This document shows, one piece after another, positions 18,520 to 27,782 of a stretch of 64,000 nucleotides of DNA. The notes beneath the pieces were generated by a model that saw only the letters and a list, made by a program, of their open reading frames with translations, made no database searches and had not been told where the DNA came from. The translations under genes and the position numbers were made by a program. Positions within the stretch are counted from its first letter, which is position 1; every line of letters starts with the position of its first letter. This DNA comes from Bacteroidota bacterium (GTDB lineage Bacteria; Bacteroidota; Bacteroidia; Cytophagales; Cytophagaceae): positions 83,465-147,464 of the forward strand of contig JAEWAY010000013.1 in the NCBI GenBank assembly GCA_023391415.1, written 5' to 3'.

Positions 18520-19267
18520 ACAGCGAAAGCAAATGAATAATCTGAAATTTTTGGGAATCATTTTAGGGCTTTTATTATCAATGAGTCAGCGAGGTCTTGG
18601 ACAGGTCAACAATAGTCAGGATCTGGGGGCGGGAGAAGATCTCGCCAATGAACTGCCTCCTCTGGGAAACCTGATCGATATCGCTTTGCAGAATTCTCCT
18701 TTACTGAAATACAATGACAATGTAATAGAACAGGGAGAGAGGGAAATAAAGCTTGAAAAAAGAAGCTGGCAGGATAGGATTTCGATCATAGGCAATTACT
18801 CCCAGGGAGACCAGGCTTTGCTGATCGGAAGCCAGTCCGGAGGGTTTGGTGGAAACGCGCTCAATGGCTGGAGACTGGGAGCGAATGTGATTATACCCAT
18901 AAGTACGGTGACTACCCGCAGACTTAGAGTTCAAATTTCAGAATTGCAGGTGGACGCCGCCAGAAACCAAAAGGATGAGGTGGAACGTCAGGTAAAGAAT
19001 CAGGTTATTCTCGAGTATTATCAGCTTATTACGGCTTACAGGGTAATGAAAATAAAAAGCGGAGCTAGAGAAAGCGCGGTTCTTCAGCGGACACTGGCTG
19101 AGACGTATTTTTCCGAAGGATCGATTTCCCTGGAAGATTATAGCAATGTGGATCAGATCGGCGCGAATGTGGAAGTGGACTTTGAGATGGCCCAAAGCGA
19201 GTATCTGGCAAAATACCGGCAGTTTGAGCAATTGCTGGGAGTATCACTGGAGGATTTAAAGCGGTAG
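18512..19267 (+). CDS. TolC-like outer membrane factor, half length
   Basis: 251 residues with a signal peptide ending near GLGQ. ATG 18533 is an alternative start that removes seven residues. The body has the pattern of one TolC/OEP repeat: LIDIALQNSPLLKYN, long amphipathic helices and LAETYFSEGSISLEDY. Normal outer membrane efflux proteins carry two such repeats and about 420-480 residues, so only half is present. It overlaps the sugar transferase by 8 bases and precedes the Wzz-like gene. A role as outer membrane or periplasmic partner for polymer export is inferred; no Wza-type protein is present. Confidence 0.75.
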   Translation: MFKQRKQMNNLKFLGIILGLLLSMSQRGLGQVNNSQDLGAGEDLANELPPLGNLIDIALQNSPLLKYNDNVIEQGEREIKLEKRSWQDRISIIGNYSQGDQALLIGSQSGGFGGNALNGWRLGANVIIPISTVTTRRLRVQISELQVDAARNQKDEVERQVKNQVILEYYQLITAYRVMKIKSGARESAVLQRTLAETYFSEGSISLEDYSNVDQIGANVEVDFEMAQSEYLAKYRQFEQLLGVSLEDLKR

Positions 19268-19274
19268 AAAGAAA

Positions 19275-21473
19275 ATGAAACTTAAGGATATATTTCGGAT
19301 ACTGAAAAACAACTGGTTGCTGATACTTCTGTTCCCGTTGTTGATGGGGTTTCTGGTGTATTTTTTTACGTCAAAAACCGAAAAGACATATACATCCGAC
19401 TTTATGGTGTATACTGGATTGGCCAGCGCGTATAAGCTTACCTCAGAAGAAAATCCAAGGATTGACTTTTTTCAGGTGAACAACGCGTTTGACAACCTGC
19501 TCACGGCCATGCTGTCGCGGGAAACTATCGAAGAGGTAGCCATCCGATTGCTGGCCAGGCACTTGATGCTTGAAGAGCATGATCCCGAAAAAATTTCGGA
19601 AGAAAACTACATACGACTTCAGGAAATGTTTCCCGATCATATTCGGAAAAAGATTGTTGTACGGGACTCGATGGAAGCGACGGTAAAAAGACTTTACGAG
19701 ATCAAGCGGAGCTCAGACAACAATGTCGTTTCAAGATTGCTATTGTCCAATGGGGGAAATTATGGGATTCCTAGTATTAAATCCCGGTTGATGGCAAGCC
19801 GCAAGGACGATAGCGATATGATGGAAATCGCCTTTCGGGCAAATGATCCATCAGTCAGTCAGATGACTTTGCAGATTCTTTCGGATGTGTTCCTGCGAAA
19901 GTATAAGGTCTTGAAAGAAGGGGAAATAAATAATGTGGTAGCCTATTTTGAAGAAAAGGTAAAAAAAGATCGGGCGAGGTTGAAAAACGCTGAAGAAGCG
20001 TTGAAGGACTTCGGCATGGAGCACAATATTATCAATTATAACGAACAAAGCAGTAACCTGTCCATGGGCCACAACAATCTTAGGGAAGCGATGGAAGAGG
20101 AGCAGATGACGCTCGCCGCCGCTACCGCCGCTCTACAGGTACTCAACGCCAAGCTGGGAGGAAAAATTGATCTGATGGAGAATAATCAGATGATTATGCG
20201 TAAGCGACGGGAACTGGCTCAGGTCAACCATGAAATAGCCAATGGACAGGTGGGGAAGCAAAACGCGGGCAGGGCCATATATCTGAAAGAACGCGCCAAA
20301 ACCTTGAAGGCTGAAATAGAAAGTCATGTTCATGAACTATACAAATTGAATAATACGGCTGAAGGTATCGCTGGTGGAGACTTACTCAATCAGTATCTGA
20401 CCAATATGCTGAAAGCGGATGAGTCGGCGGCTCGTTTGAGCGTTATGGAGCAGCTCGATGATGTCTACAAGGCTCGTATCGCCGAACTGGCTCCTTTGGG
20501 AGCTATTCTTACCGCTCTTGAACGGGAAGCCAGGGTGGCGGAAAGCGAATATCTGGAGTCGCTAAAAGCCTACAATACCAATCTTCAAAAGCAGAAAAAC
20601 CTGATGTTGACCAATAATCTCAGGCTAGTAGACAATCCCAAATATCCCGTTTTCGCGGATCCGGACAAGCGGATGATGATGATCGCCGGAGCCATGTTCG
20701 CGGGGTTTGTCTTAACTATTACGGGTATACTCGCGATGTATTTTCTGAATACCAAGTTGCGTTCCCCCTCCGGAGCGGAAAAGATTACAGGTCTCGAACT
20801 GGCGGGCGTGATGCCGCTAATGCCTTACAAAAAATCGAAGCTGGATTATCAGTTGATGGAAAATACCTTGGCGGATCAATGCGCCGGTACTGTAATTCTC
20901 GCCGCTAAGGATACAGGAGCCCCGGTAAAAATCTCAGTGACGGGCACTCGTCCGGGCGAAGGAAAGATCCGGTCGGCTGTGAAACTAGCCTGTCGTTTAG
21001 CTTCCATCAACGGAAAGGTATTGCTTCTGCATCCCGCGGGAGATAAGGCGGAAGTGGAAAAAATACTAAAAAGCTCCCCTCCGGGGCCAGATACGATGGA
21101 GATTAAGGACTATCCGATCTCGCATGAGATTCTGGAGGTTGGCGATTTTGCCGCGCTCTCCGGTACTGAAATGGCGAACTTCAAATACGTCATCATGGTA
21201 ATACCCTCATTGAGTGAAGGAATTCTTCCGGTTAAGCTGATGTCGATAGTCAATATTCCATTGTTGGTAGCCAACGCTGGCAGGCCTTGGGGTGATTCTG
21301 ACCGGCATTTGCTCAAGTTATATGAGAAAGCGTGTGGACGTAAGCCTATTTTGATTCTGAATAAGGTCGCCGCTGAGGATCTGGAAGAAATCTGGGGTAA
21401 ACTGCCGGTATTGAAGAAACCTGTAAAGCCGACGTTAAGCAGAATTAAATTACTTAAAGAGCCCGAAAAATGA
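19275..21473 (+). CDS. Wzz/GumC-type polysaccharide co-polymerase with degenerate kinase domain
   Basis: 732 residues. Membrane helices lie at about 14-34 and 466-490. Between them is the Wzz domain and a long coiled-coil region (about 220-450). The C-terminal cytoplasmic part (about 505-732) resembles a bacterial tyrosine kinase domain, but its Walker A reads TGTRPGEGKIRSAVKLA: the Ser/Thr after the Lys is Ile, and no clear Walker A' or A Asp or terminal Tyr cluster is seen. It probably sets chain length and couples polymerisation to export without phosphorylating. It overlaps the next gene by ATGA. Confidence 0.85.
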   Translation: MKLKDIFRILKNNWLLILLFPLLMGFLVYFFTSKTEKTYTSDFMVYTGLASAYKLTSEENPRIDFFQVNNAFDNLLTAMLSRETIEEVAIRLLARHLMLEEHDPEKISEENYIRLQEMFPDHIRKKIVVRDSMEATVKRLYEIKRSSDNNVVSRLLLSNGGNYGIPSIKSRLMASRKDDSDMMEIAFRANDPSVSQMTLQILSDVFLRKYKVLKEGEINNVVAYFEEKVKKDRARLKNAEEALKDFGMEHNIINYNEQSSNLSMGHNNLREAMEEEQMTLAAATAALQVLNAKLGGKIDLMENNQMIMRKRRELAQVNHEIANGQVGKQNAGRAIYLKERAKTLKAEIESHVHELYKLNNTAEGIAGGDLLNQYLTNMLKADESAARLSVMEQLDDVYKARIAELAPLGAILTALEREARVAESEYLESLKAYNTNLQKQKNLMLTNNLRLVDNPKYPVFADPDKRMMMIAGAMFAGFVLTITGILAMYFLNTKLRSPSGAEKITGLELAGVMPLMPYKKSKLDYQLMENTLADQCAGTVILAAKDTGAPVKISVTGTRPGEGKIRSAVKLACRLASINGKVLLLHPAGDKAEVEKILKSSPPGPDTMEIKDYPISHEILEVGDFAALSGTEMANFKYVIMVIPSLSEGILPVKLMSIVNIPLLVANAGRPWGDSDRHLLKLYEKACGRKPILILNKVAAEDLEEIWGKLPVLKKPVKPTLSRIKLLKEPEK

Positions 21474-22672
21474 TAAAGAATGAATCTGTTTTATGTATGC
21501 CGTTGACGACCTGGGATAGTGAGTTCCCCAATACATTGGTTCAGCTAATGCATGAATTTAGCAGATTCAATAACAAGATCCTCTTTGTAGATTATGAATA
21601 TACAATAAAAGATCTCGTTAATGGCTCCAATGGCGGAGACAAAGTGCCCGTTAAGAGGATATTGGGGATAAAACCAAGACTCAGAAAGGTAAAGAGCAAA
21701 TACGACGCGGATATTTATGTGCTTACGCCTCCACCAGTATTGCCGATCAATTGGATAAGGTGGGATAATCCCTACAGGATGCTGCTTCAATTGAATTGCT
21801 TCCTGATCCGGAAGTCGATCCACGAGGCGCTTCAGAGACTTGAAATGGATAGCCCGATTCTGATCAATGGCTACAACCCGTTTTTCGGATTGCATCTGGC
21901 CGGCGCGTTCGATGAGTCGCTTAACATCTATTATTGCTACGACGAGATCAAAGGCGACGCTTTTTATGCACTTCACGGACCGGCCATCGAACAGGATTAT
22001 ATCAAGAAGGCCGACGGGGTCATTACTACTTCCGACGCGCTGTATGAATCAAAATATCATTTGCATCCTAATACCTTCGTAGTCAAAAATGGAGTGGATC
22101 TGAGTCTCTTTAACCAGGTAGTGAACCAGCCCAGACGACAAAAGGATCGGCCTCTGATAGGATATACAGGGAGTATTGACGAGCGCTTTGACATAGAATG
22201 TACGCGTTATCTGATTCAGCATATGCCGGACGCGGATTTTCTGCTGGTTGGTCGTACTCCCAACGAGGAGGCGAAAGAACAGTTGGAGTGTTATCCCAAC
22301 GTAACCTTTGTCGGAAGCAGAAAGCCGGAAGAGGTGCCTGGTTTTCTGGTCGATGTAGACGTTTGTATTATACCCTATATAAAAAACGCCATGACCAGAG
22401 GTGTATATCCCTTGAAGATCAATGAATATCTGGCGGCTGGTAAGCCGGTGGTCATGACGGATTTCGCCCATATAAGCGATCTGGATTGTGTGGTTAATAT
22501 CGCTGAAAACAAAGAGCATTTTCTGAAACTGGTACGGTCGAATCTTCATTCCTCGGAACAGGAAGTCAGGCGCAGAATAAAAGTCGCTTCCAGAAACTCA
22601 TGGGAAAACAAGGCGGAGGAGTTGTCTGAGGCGATCGACGCGATCAGGGTTAAAAAGTATATCGTACAATGA
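21470..22672 (+). CDS. Glycosyltransferase, GT4-like (TuaH-type)
   Basis: 400 residues, a GT-B fold transferase. The C-terminal half holds the best motifs: GYTGSIDERFD, DFLLVGRTP, the PEEVPGFLVDVDVCIIPY segment, then MTRGVYPLKINEYLAAGKPVV, where the E-x7-E-like donor-binding signature sits. The N-terminal half (PLTTWDSEFPNT, YVLTPPPVLP) resembles TuaH and other lipid-linked oligosaccharide transferases. This is the only glycosyltransferase besides the initiating enzyme in the operon, so the remaining linkages must be made by enzymes encoded elsewhere. Sugar and acceptor cannot be predicted. ATGA overlaps on both sides. Confidence 0.87.
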   Translation: MIKNESVLCMPLTTWDSEFPNTLVQLMHEFSRFNNKILFVDYEYTIKDLVNGSNGGDKVPVKRILGIKPRLRKVKSKYDADIYVLTPPPVLPINWIRWDNPYRMLLQLNCFLIRKSIHEALQRLEMDSPILINGYNPFFGLHLAGAFDESLNIYYCYDEIKGDAFYALHGPAIEQDYIKKADGVITTSDALYESKYHLHPNTFVVKNGVDLSLFNQVVNQPRRQKDRPLIGYTGSIDERFDIECTRYLIQHMPDADFLLVGRTPNEEAKEQLECYPNVTFVGSRKPEEVPGFLVDVDVCIIPYIKNAMTRGVYPLKINEYLAAGKPVVMTDFAHISDLDCVVNIAENKEHFLKLVRSNLHSSEQEVRRRIKVASRNSWENKAEELSEAIDAIRVKKYIVQ

Positions 22673-24006
22673 AGCGACTTTTAACGAAAGTTATTAGGAA
22701 CAATAATTTTCTAAGTCTTGGTGGTAATATCGCGGCTTCCGGATTAGGATTTATCAGTTTCGCCATTTTAGTCCGCTATCTTGACAAGGATATGTTTGGC
22801 AACTGGATTCTTTTTCTTACGCTGGTAACGTTGGTCGAAATGATGCGCACCGGTCTCTTGCAAACCGGTCTGATCAAGTTTCTGTCAGGAAGAGACGCGG
22901 ATGAGCAGAAAGTCATTGTGGGAACGGGCTGGGTATTCGCGTTATTGACCACAGGAGCGGCGGCGCTTATTTCGTTCGGATTATACTGGGTAGCTTCTTA
23001 TATGATCCAGACAAAGGGAGTTCTGTTGTTTTTTAAATGGTATCCGGTCCTTACACTGGTGAGTCTTCCTTTCAACTTCGCTTCCTGGTATTTGCAGGCC
23101 AAGATGCGCTTCCAGCATCTGCTCTTTATTCGCTCCATTATACTCTTTTGCTTTGTTTCCAGTATTCTGTTTTTTTTAAATCGCTTATCGCTCGACCTGG
23201 TCGTGTTTAGCTATATCGGGTCCCAGATAGTATGCAGCGTCATTTGCCTGCTTTGCCGATGGACGGGTATCAGCCTTATATTTCATGCCAGACGGTCTTG
23301 TCTCGCGAGTCTTTTTAACTTTGGGAAGTATAGCATGGGAACAATGATTGGCGCTAACCTTTTGAGAAATTCGGATACGCTTATTATTGGCGCCATGATT
23401 AATCCGGAAGCTGTCGCCCTGTACAGTGTTCCTCTAAAGCTTTTTGAAATTGTAGAAATTCCTCTGAGAAGCTTTGTAGCGACAGCTTTGCCTCTGATGT
23501 CTTCCTACCTCAACAGCGGAGAAAAGAGTAAAATCTCCGATTTTTTTGAGAGAACTTCCGGAGCTTTTACCATTATTCTGATTCCTTTTTTAGTCTTGGG
23601 TATATTGTTCGCGGAACCTTTGGTTCGCGCCTTGGGTGGTGAAGGTTATGAATCGGCGGCGAACATATTTCGTGTTTTCGCCATTTTTGCCCTGTTTATG
23701 CCGCTGGATCGATATTCAGGCGTCGCGCTGGATATCCTGAACAAGCCTTCACTCAATTTTCTAAAAGTAATACTGATGCTTATCGTAAACATAGCGGGTG
23801 ATGTTTTGGTAATTAAAATGACGGGTTCAGTCTTCCCGGTAGCGATTGTCTCTATTCTTACATTTACTACCGGCGTACTTTTAGGGATGTTCTTTCTACG
23901 CAAATACATTGAGTTTTCGTACAAGAATATTCTTTACAAAGGTGGGCGCGAACTAAAGCTTTATTCCTCAAAAATTTTGAATAAAATAAAACCAGCGACA
24001 CATTGA
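22669..24006 (+). CDS. Polysaccharide flippase Wzx-like (MOP superfamily)
   Basis: 445 residues with 12-14 hydrophobic segments spread over the whole length. It begins NNNFLSLGGNIAASGLGFISF, the usual first helix pattern of the oligosaccharide flippase family, and has the FGKYSMGTMIGANLLRNSDTLIIG segment with the conserved Asn-Ser-Asp region. It should flip lipid-linked repeat units across the inner membrane. It overlaps the upstream glycosyltransferase by ATGA and the downstream polymerase by TTGA. Confidence 0.9.
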   Translation: MKRLLTKVIRNNNFLSLGGNIAASGLGFISFAILVRYLDKDMFGNWILFLTLVTLVEMMRTGLLQTGLIKFLSGRDADEQKVIVGTGWVFALLTTGAAALISFGLYWVASYMIQTKGVLLFFKWYPVLTLVSLPFNFASWYLQAKMRFQHLLFIRSIILFCFVSSILFFLNRLSLDLVVFSYIGSQIVCSVICLLCRWTGISLIFHARRSCLASLFNFGKYSMGTMIGANLLRNSDTLIIGAMINPEAVALYSVPLKLFEIVEIPLRSFVATALPLMSSYLNSGEKSKISDFFERTSGAFTIILIPFLVLGILFAEPLVRALGGEGYESAANIFRVFAIFALFMPLDRYSGVALDILNKPSLNFLKVILMLIVNIAGDVLVIKMTGSVFPVAIVSILTFTTGVLLGMFFLRKYIEFSYKNILYKGGRELKLYSSKILNKIKPATH

Positions 24007-25445
24007 CGACCTTATCCAAAAACAAAACGATTGCTATTCCATTGCTCGCGATTCTGGCGCTCGCGCTTTCCTGGGCGATTTATATGGGCGAATTTGCCGT
24101 TATCGGAGCCATTGTTGTCTTGCCTTTTGTGGTTTATATTGTTTATCTGTTGTTTGACAAACCTCAGACCGGACTTATATTGGTTTTGATTCTTTCATTT
24201 ATCATCAATGGACTCGGCCGGTATATCACCATGCCCTTTAGTTTATTCATAGATGGTGTCTTGCTTTCAGCGGTGGTCGCCGCGCTTTTTCACTCGACAA
24301 ACGAGGATTACAAGCGTTTGGGCAACATACTGGTTCTCGCGGTCAGCGTCTGGATGTTTTATACGATTATGGAAATCTTTAATCCCGAATCAATCGGAAT
24401 GCTTCCGTGGTTTTATGCTTCCCGTTCGGTATCGATCTATCTTTTTATAATGGTCATGCTAACTTCATTGATTTTTAAGACACGCCAAAGTTTACATGTT
24501 TTCATGATCATCTGGTGTATCGGGGGGATCGCCAGCGCGGCGTATGGTATCAAGCAATCCGTTATTGGTCTTGATTCGGCGGAGCTGGCATGGCTCGCGG
24601 CCGGAGCGGCCCAGCAGCATGTATTGTTCGGAAAGTTGAGGATCTTTTCTTTTTATTCGGACGCGGGACAGTTTGGCGCTTTTATGTCCTTTACATCGCT
24701 TACCATGCTTATCGCGTCTATTCGGGTGGAAAACTTTACTCTTCGAATGTTGTATCTTTTTACAGGAGTCATCACAGGCTATGGTATGTTGATATCGGGA
24801 ACCAGGGGAGCCTTGTTTGTTTATGTAGGCGCCATGGTCTATTTTCTTCTGGACAAGAATTTTAAAACATTCTCGATTGGGCTCTTTGTATTGGGTTCCA
24901 TTTTCTTTTTGCTTCGCTTTACTTATATCGGAGCCAGCAATTACAATATACAGCGTATGCGGTCGGCGGTCCGGCCACAAGACGACGCGTCGTTTCAGGT
25001 GCGTTTGGAGAATCAGAAGAAATTTGGTGAATATTTGTCTACCCGGCCTTTTGGGGGCGGCATAGGAAGTAGCGGCTATTGGGGACAACGCTTTAAGCCG
25101 GGAAGTTTTCTGGCCGAAACCCCTACGGATAGCTGGTTTGTCCGTATCTGGGCGGAGACGGGTATGGTAGGACTGGTGATATATATAGCGGTGCTGCTCG
25201 CGATCCTGGTAGGGGGCTTTATGCAGATACTTAATCTGAACGATATATATCTGAAACAGAAGCTTTGTGGGATCTACGCGGGAGTTTTTGGAGTATTGGT
25301 AGCGAGTTATGGCAATCAGGTGATTGGTCAGTTCCCTACCATGGTTGTATTTGGGATGGGACTTGCCATGATCTTTATGGGAAAAATGCTGGATCGGGAA
25401 AGAGTGGAAGAGAAGCCATTGTCACCTGGACAAATGGCTTCCTGA
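24003..25445 (+). CDS. O-antigen polymerase/ligase-like protein (Wzy_C family)
   Basis: 480 residues, about 11-12 membrane helices and a large extracytoplasmic loop near 320-385 (FQVRLENQKKFGEY, then RPFGGGIGSSGYWGQ and ETPTDSWFVRIWAETG), typical of the Wzy/WaaL ligase-polymerase fold. It would polymerise flipped repeat units in the periplasm. The start is TTG at 24003, overlapping the flippase stop (TTGA). It is the last gene of the exopolysaccharide operon. The C-terminus is basic and cytoplasmic. Ligase and polymerase cannot be separated by sequence reading; context favours polymerase. Confidence 0.85.
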   Translation: MTTLSKNKTIAIPLLAILALALSWAIYMGEFAVIGAIVVLPFVVYIVYLLFDKPQTGLILVLILSFIINGLGRYITMPFSLFIDGVLLSAVVAALFHSTNEDYKRLGNILVLAVSVWMFYTIMEIFNPESIGMLPWFYASRSVSIYLFIMVMLTSLIFKTRQSLHVFMIIWCIGGIASAAYGIKQSVIGLDSAELAWLAAGAAQQHVLFGKLRIFSFYSDAGQFGAFMSFTSLTMLIASIRVENFTLRMLYLFTGVITGYGMLISGTRGALFVYVGAMVYFLLDKNFKTFSIGLFVLGSIFFLLRFTYIGASNYNIQRMRSAVRPQDDASFQVRLENQKKFGEYLSTRPFGGGIGSSGYWGQRFKPGSFLAETPTDSWFVRIWAETGMVGLVIYIAVLLAILVGGFMQILNLNDIYLKQKLCGIYAGVFGVLVASYGNQVIGQFPTMVVFGMGLAMIFMGKMLDRERVEEKPLSPGQMAS

Positions 25446-25463
25446 TGAGCCCGAAATGTTTTA

Positions 25464-27128
25464 CTACTTTCCATAGTTATACATTTTGGTGTAGTAGTCG
25501 ATGGCCATCCGGTCGGAATCAAAAAAAGGATCGATATCTCTCGCGGCCTGTCTCTGTATCCTGATCCATCTTTTTTGATCATTGTAATACATGGGGATCA
25601 CATCGTCCTTTAGTTTGCTCATTAGGTTGAGCGCTTCCTGACGGTCTCTTTCCTCTTGAGAAAGCGTTAAATCAGCCAGCTTGATCAGAAACGAGTTTTC
25701 ACCGTCCTTGGCGAATTCAGGAATCCATCCGTCCGGAATAGAAAGATTGATAGAACCATTCATAGCCGCGGTCATTCCGCTGGTGCCGGAGGCTTCATGC
25801 GCGAACCTTGGCGTATTGAGCCATATGTCCGATCCTTTTTTAAGCTGCGCGGAAAGTTCCATTTCATAACCCCAGAGGACGGCGCACCGCGCCAGGCTTT
25901 TCGTTTTGTTGTATATATGATTGAACAGATCCAGGTCGGGCTGAGATTTTGGATAAGGTTTGCCAGCCCAGATAATCTGAATAGGCGTCTTGTTCTGTGT
26001 GACCAGTTCCCTGAACATTTCGAAGTCCTCCATAATCAGCCAGGCCCTTTTGTAACCGGCAAATCTTCGGGCCCAGACAATTGTCAGCACATCCGGATCG
26101 AATAATTTTCCACATTGGTCAGCCACAATTTTGAACAGGGTTTTCTTTAATTCTTTCTTTCTTTTAATCAGCAGGTCGTCATTGTCGCTCTCCAACGCTT
26201 CTTTCATTACCGGGTCAGTCCAGTACTTTTTGTTTTGCGCGTTGGTGATACCGATAATTTCCGAGATGTCGCCATGGCTTCCCCACATCTCCTGGGCGAC
26301 CTTTCGGTGTATATCGGAAACCGCGTTGGAGCGTTTAGACATTCGCAGCGCGGACAAGGTATAATTGATCGTTTCGCCGTCGCTCCGGAGAAGCTTGACC
26401 CCGTCCTCTTTGGAGAGTTCGTCGAAGAAGGTCATGTTGTTGAGCGTAAATACGGAATGCACCTCATTGCCGGCCATTTCAGGCGTGTGGGTGGTAAATA
26501 CGACACGACGTTTTACTTCCTCCACACTACCGTATTTATTGTACAGGTAAAAGGTGAGCGGCAGGGCGTGTCCTTCATTCATATGGTAAATATTGATATG
26601 AAGTCCCAGCAGGTCCAATAGTTTGGCGCCCCCGATGCCGAGCAACATGGACTGCGCGATTCTGGTAGACTCGATACTGTCGTATAGATTATGCGAAATA
26701 GTCCGGCTTACATAATCGTTTTCTTCGATATCGGTGGATAGCAGAAAAATCGGAGCTGTCTGGAAAGTATCCGGTTTAAGCATATATGCCCGGACATGGA
26801 CCGGAGCATCGTGAATGCGAATGGTGAAAGTGATTTCCGTATCTTCCAGAAAAGAATATTCTTTCGCGACAAAAGCCGGCTTTAGCGAACCATCGGAGTA
26901 TCTGGTCTGGTCATAATAACCGTTTTTCCAGAGGATACCGATGCCGATCATGTTTTGTTTCAACGCGTAGGCGCTGCGCATGTGGGATCCGGCCAGAAAG
27001 CCGAGTCCGCCCGAATATATTTTTAAAGACTGGTCGATAGCGAATTCCATGGAAAAATACGCGACGCGCGTACTGTAGCGGGAATCCGGGCGATAGGCGT
27101 CCAGAATTTTTATAATTTTCGTGCTCAT
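25464..27128 (-). CDS. Alpha-glucan phosphorylase (GT35), short form
   Basis: 554 residues. It would cleave alpha-1,4-glucans with phosphate to glucose-1-phosphate. The N-terminus begins STRVAYFSMEFAI, followed by YSGGLGFLAGSHMRSA and NEGHALPL, and the centre has IVWARRFAGYKRAWLI and IQIIWAGKPYP. The cofactor segment reads HEASGTSGMTAAMNG, whereas the phosphorylase consensus I know is GTSGMK or GTGNMK with the pyridoxal-phosphate Lys. Here the Lys position is Thr. The enzyme is much shorter than classic phosphorylases (about 800 residues). It converges on the Wzy gene with an 18-base gap. Confidence 0.85.
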   Translation of the reverse strand: MSTKIIKILDAYRPDSRYSTRVAYFSMEFAIDQSLKIYSGGLGFLAGSHMRSAYALKQNMIGIGILWKNGYYDQTRYSDGSLKPAFVAKEYSFLEDTEITFTIRIHDAPVHVRAYMLKPDTFQTAPIFLLSTDIEENDYVSRTISHNLYDSIESTRIAQSMLLGIGGAKLLDLLGLHINIYHMNEGHALPLTFYLYNKYGSVEEVKRRVVFTTHTPEMAGNEVHSVFTLNNMTFFDELSKEDGVKLLRSDGETINYTLSALRMSKRSNAVSDIHRKVAQEMWGSHGDISEIIGITNAQNKKYWTDPVMKEALESDNDDLLIKRKKELKKTLFKIVADQCGKLFDPDVLTIVWARRFAGYKRAWLIMEDFEMFRELVTQNKTPIQIIWAGKPYPKSQPDLDLFNHIYNKTKSLARCAVLWGYEMELSAQLKKGSDIWLNTPRFAHEASGTSGMTAAMNGSINLSIPDGWIPEFAKDGENSFLIKLADLTLSQEERDRQEALNLMSKLKDDVIPMYYNDQKRWIRIQRQAARDIDPFFDSDRMAIDYYTKMYNYGK

Positions 27129-27281
27129 AAAAATGGAGTTTTAATATGCGTTTTTCTAGCTGTAATAAGTTTTTCAACGCGGTAATGTTTGTTCACGTAT
27201 GATGACCGGAAAAATATTTTGTCATAATATTTTGATCAGTAATTTGTTTTGTTTTTTTGTAAAAATATTTCTCCGGAAATA

Positions 27282-27311
27282 TTGACAAATAAACTTTATG
27301 TGTTAGTTTTG
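27282..27311 (+). promoter_or_regulatory. Bacteroidota-type promoter of tRNA-Gly
   Basis: TTG (27282-27284), 19 bases, then TAGTTTTG (27304-27311), matching TTG-N17-23-TAnnTTTG. The tRNA starts 25 bases downstream. Confidence 0.65.
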
Positions 27312-27336
27312 CAGTCCAATTACAGCACAAAATCAA

Positions 27337-27412
<76 letters not shown>

Positions 27413-27426
27413 GGCATAAAGGTAGG

Positions 27427-27459
27427 AGACGTTGCGATAGTGACGTCTTTGTTTTTTTA
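27427..27459 (+). terminator. Terminator between tRNA-Gly and tRNA-Leu
   Basis: AGACGT (27427-27432) pairs with ACGTCT (27443-27448) around a 10-base loop and is followed by TTGTTTTTTT. The short stem makes partial read-through into the tRNA-Leu gene possible. Confidence 0.6.
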
Positions 27460-27496
27460 GCGGTTCAATATAAAGTTAAGAGGGCATCGTCTTAAC

Positions 27497-27580
27497 GCCG
27501 GGATGGTGGAACTGGTAGACACGCAAGACTTAAAATCTTGTGGACATTAGTCCGTGCGGGTTCGATTCCCGCTCCTGGTA
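27497..27580 (+). tRNA. tRNA-Leu (anticodon TAA)
   Basis: A class II tRNA of 84 bases with a long variable arm. GCCGGGA (27497-27503) pairs with TCCTGGT (27573-27579) with two G-T wobbles. The anticodon arm is CAAGACTTAAAATCTTG, giving TAA in the loop. The T arm is GCGGGTTCGATTCCCGC and the discriminator is A at 27580. No CCA is encoded (CTT follows), unlike the two other tRNA genes here. It decodes UUA and UUG. Confidence 0.96.
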
Positions 27581-27587
27581 CTTATAT

Positions 27588-27619
27588 AAAGCTCTTCTGT
27601 CTAGAGCTTTTGTTTTTTT
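27588..27619 (+). terminator. Terminator after tRNA-Leu
   Basis: AAAGCTCT (27588-27595) pairs perfectly with AGAGCTTT (27603-27610), loop of seven bases, followed by TGTTTTTTT. Confidence 0.88.
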
Positions 27620-27782
27620 CTCTCTCATGTGGCATCGCGGCAAGCGTGTTCATATTAAAGAAGTCTCTGAATCAGCGGAGCGTTTTGACATTATCTTTCC
27701 AAATCCTTTATTCCTGTTTTTTCGTAAAAAGGGTGTAGGTAGATTTATTGTGGGGACAGGATCACTCTAAAACCACGCGGCT

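Noticed and set aside
24492..25088. 198-codon minus-strand frame inside the Wzy-like gene
   Set aside because: Its residues are the low-complexity basic type expected from antisense of a membrane protein; the plus frame is clearly coding.
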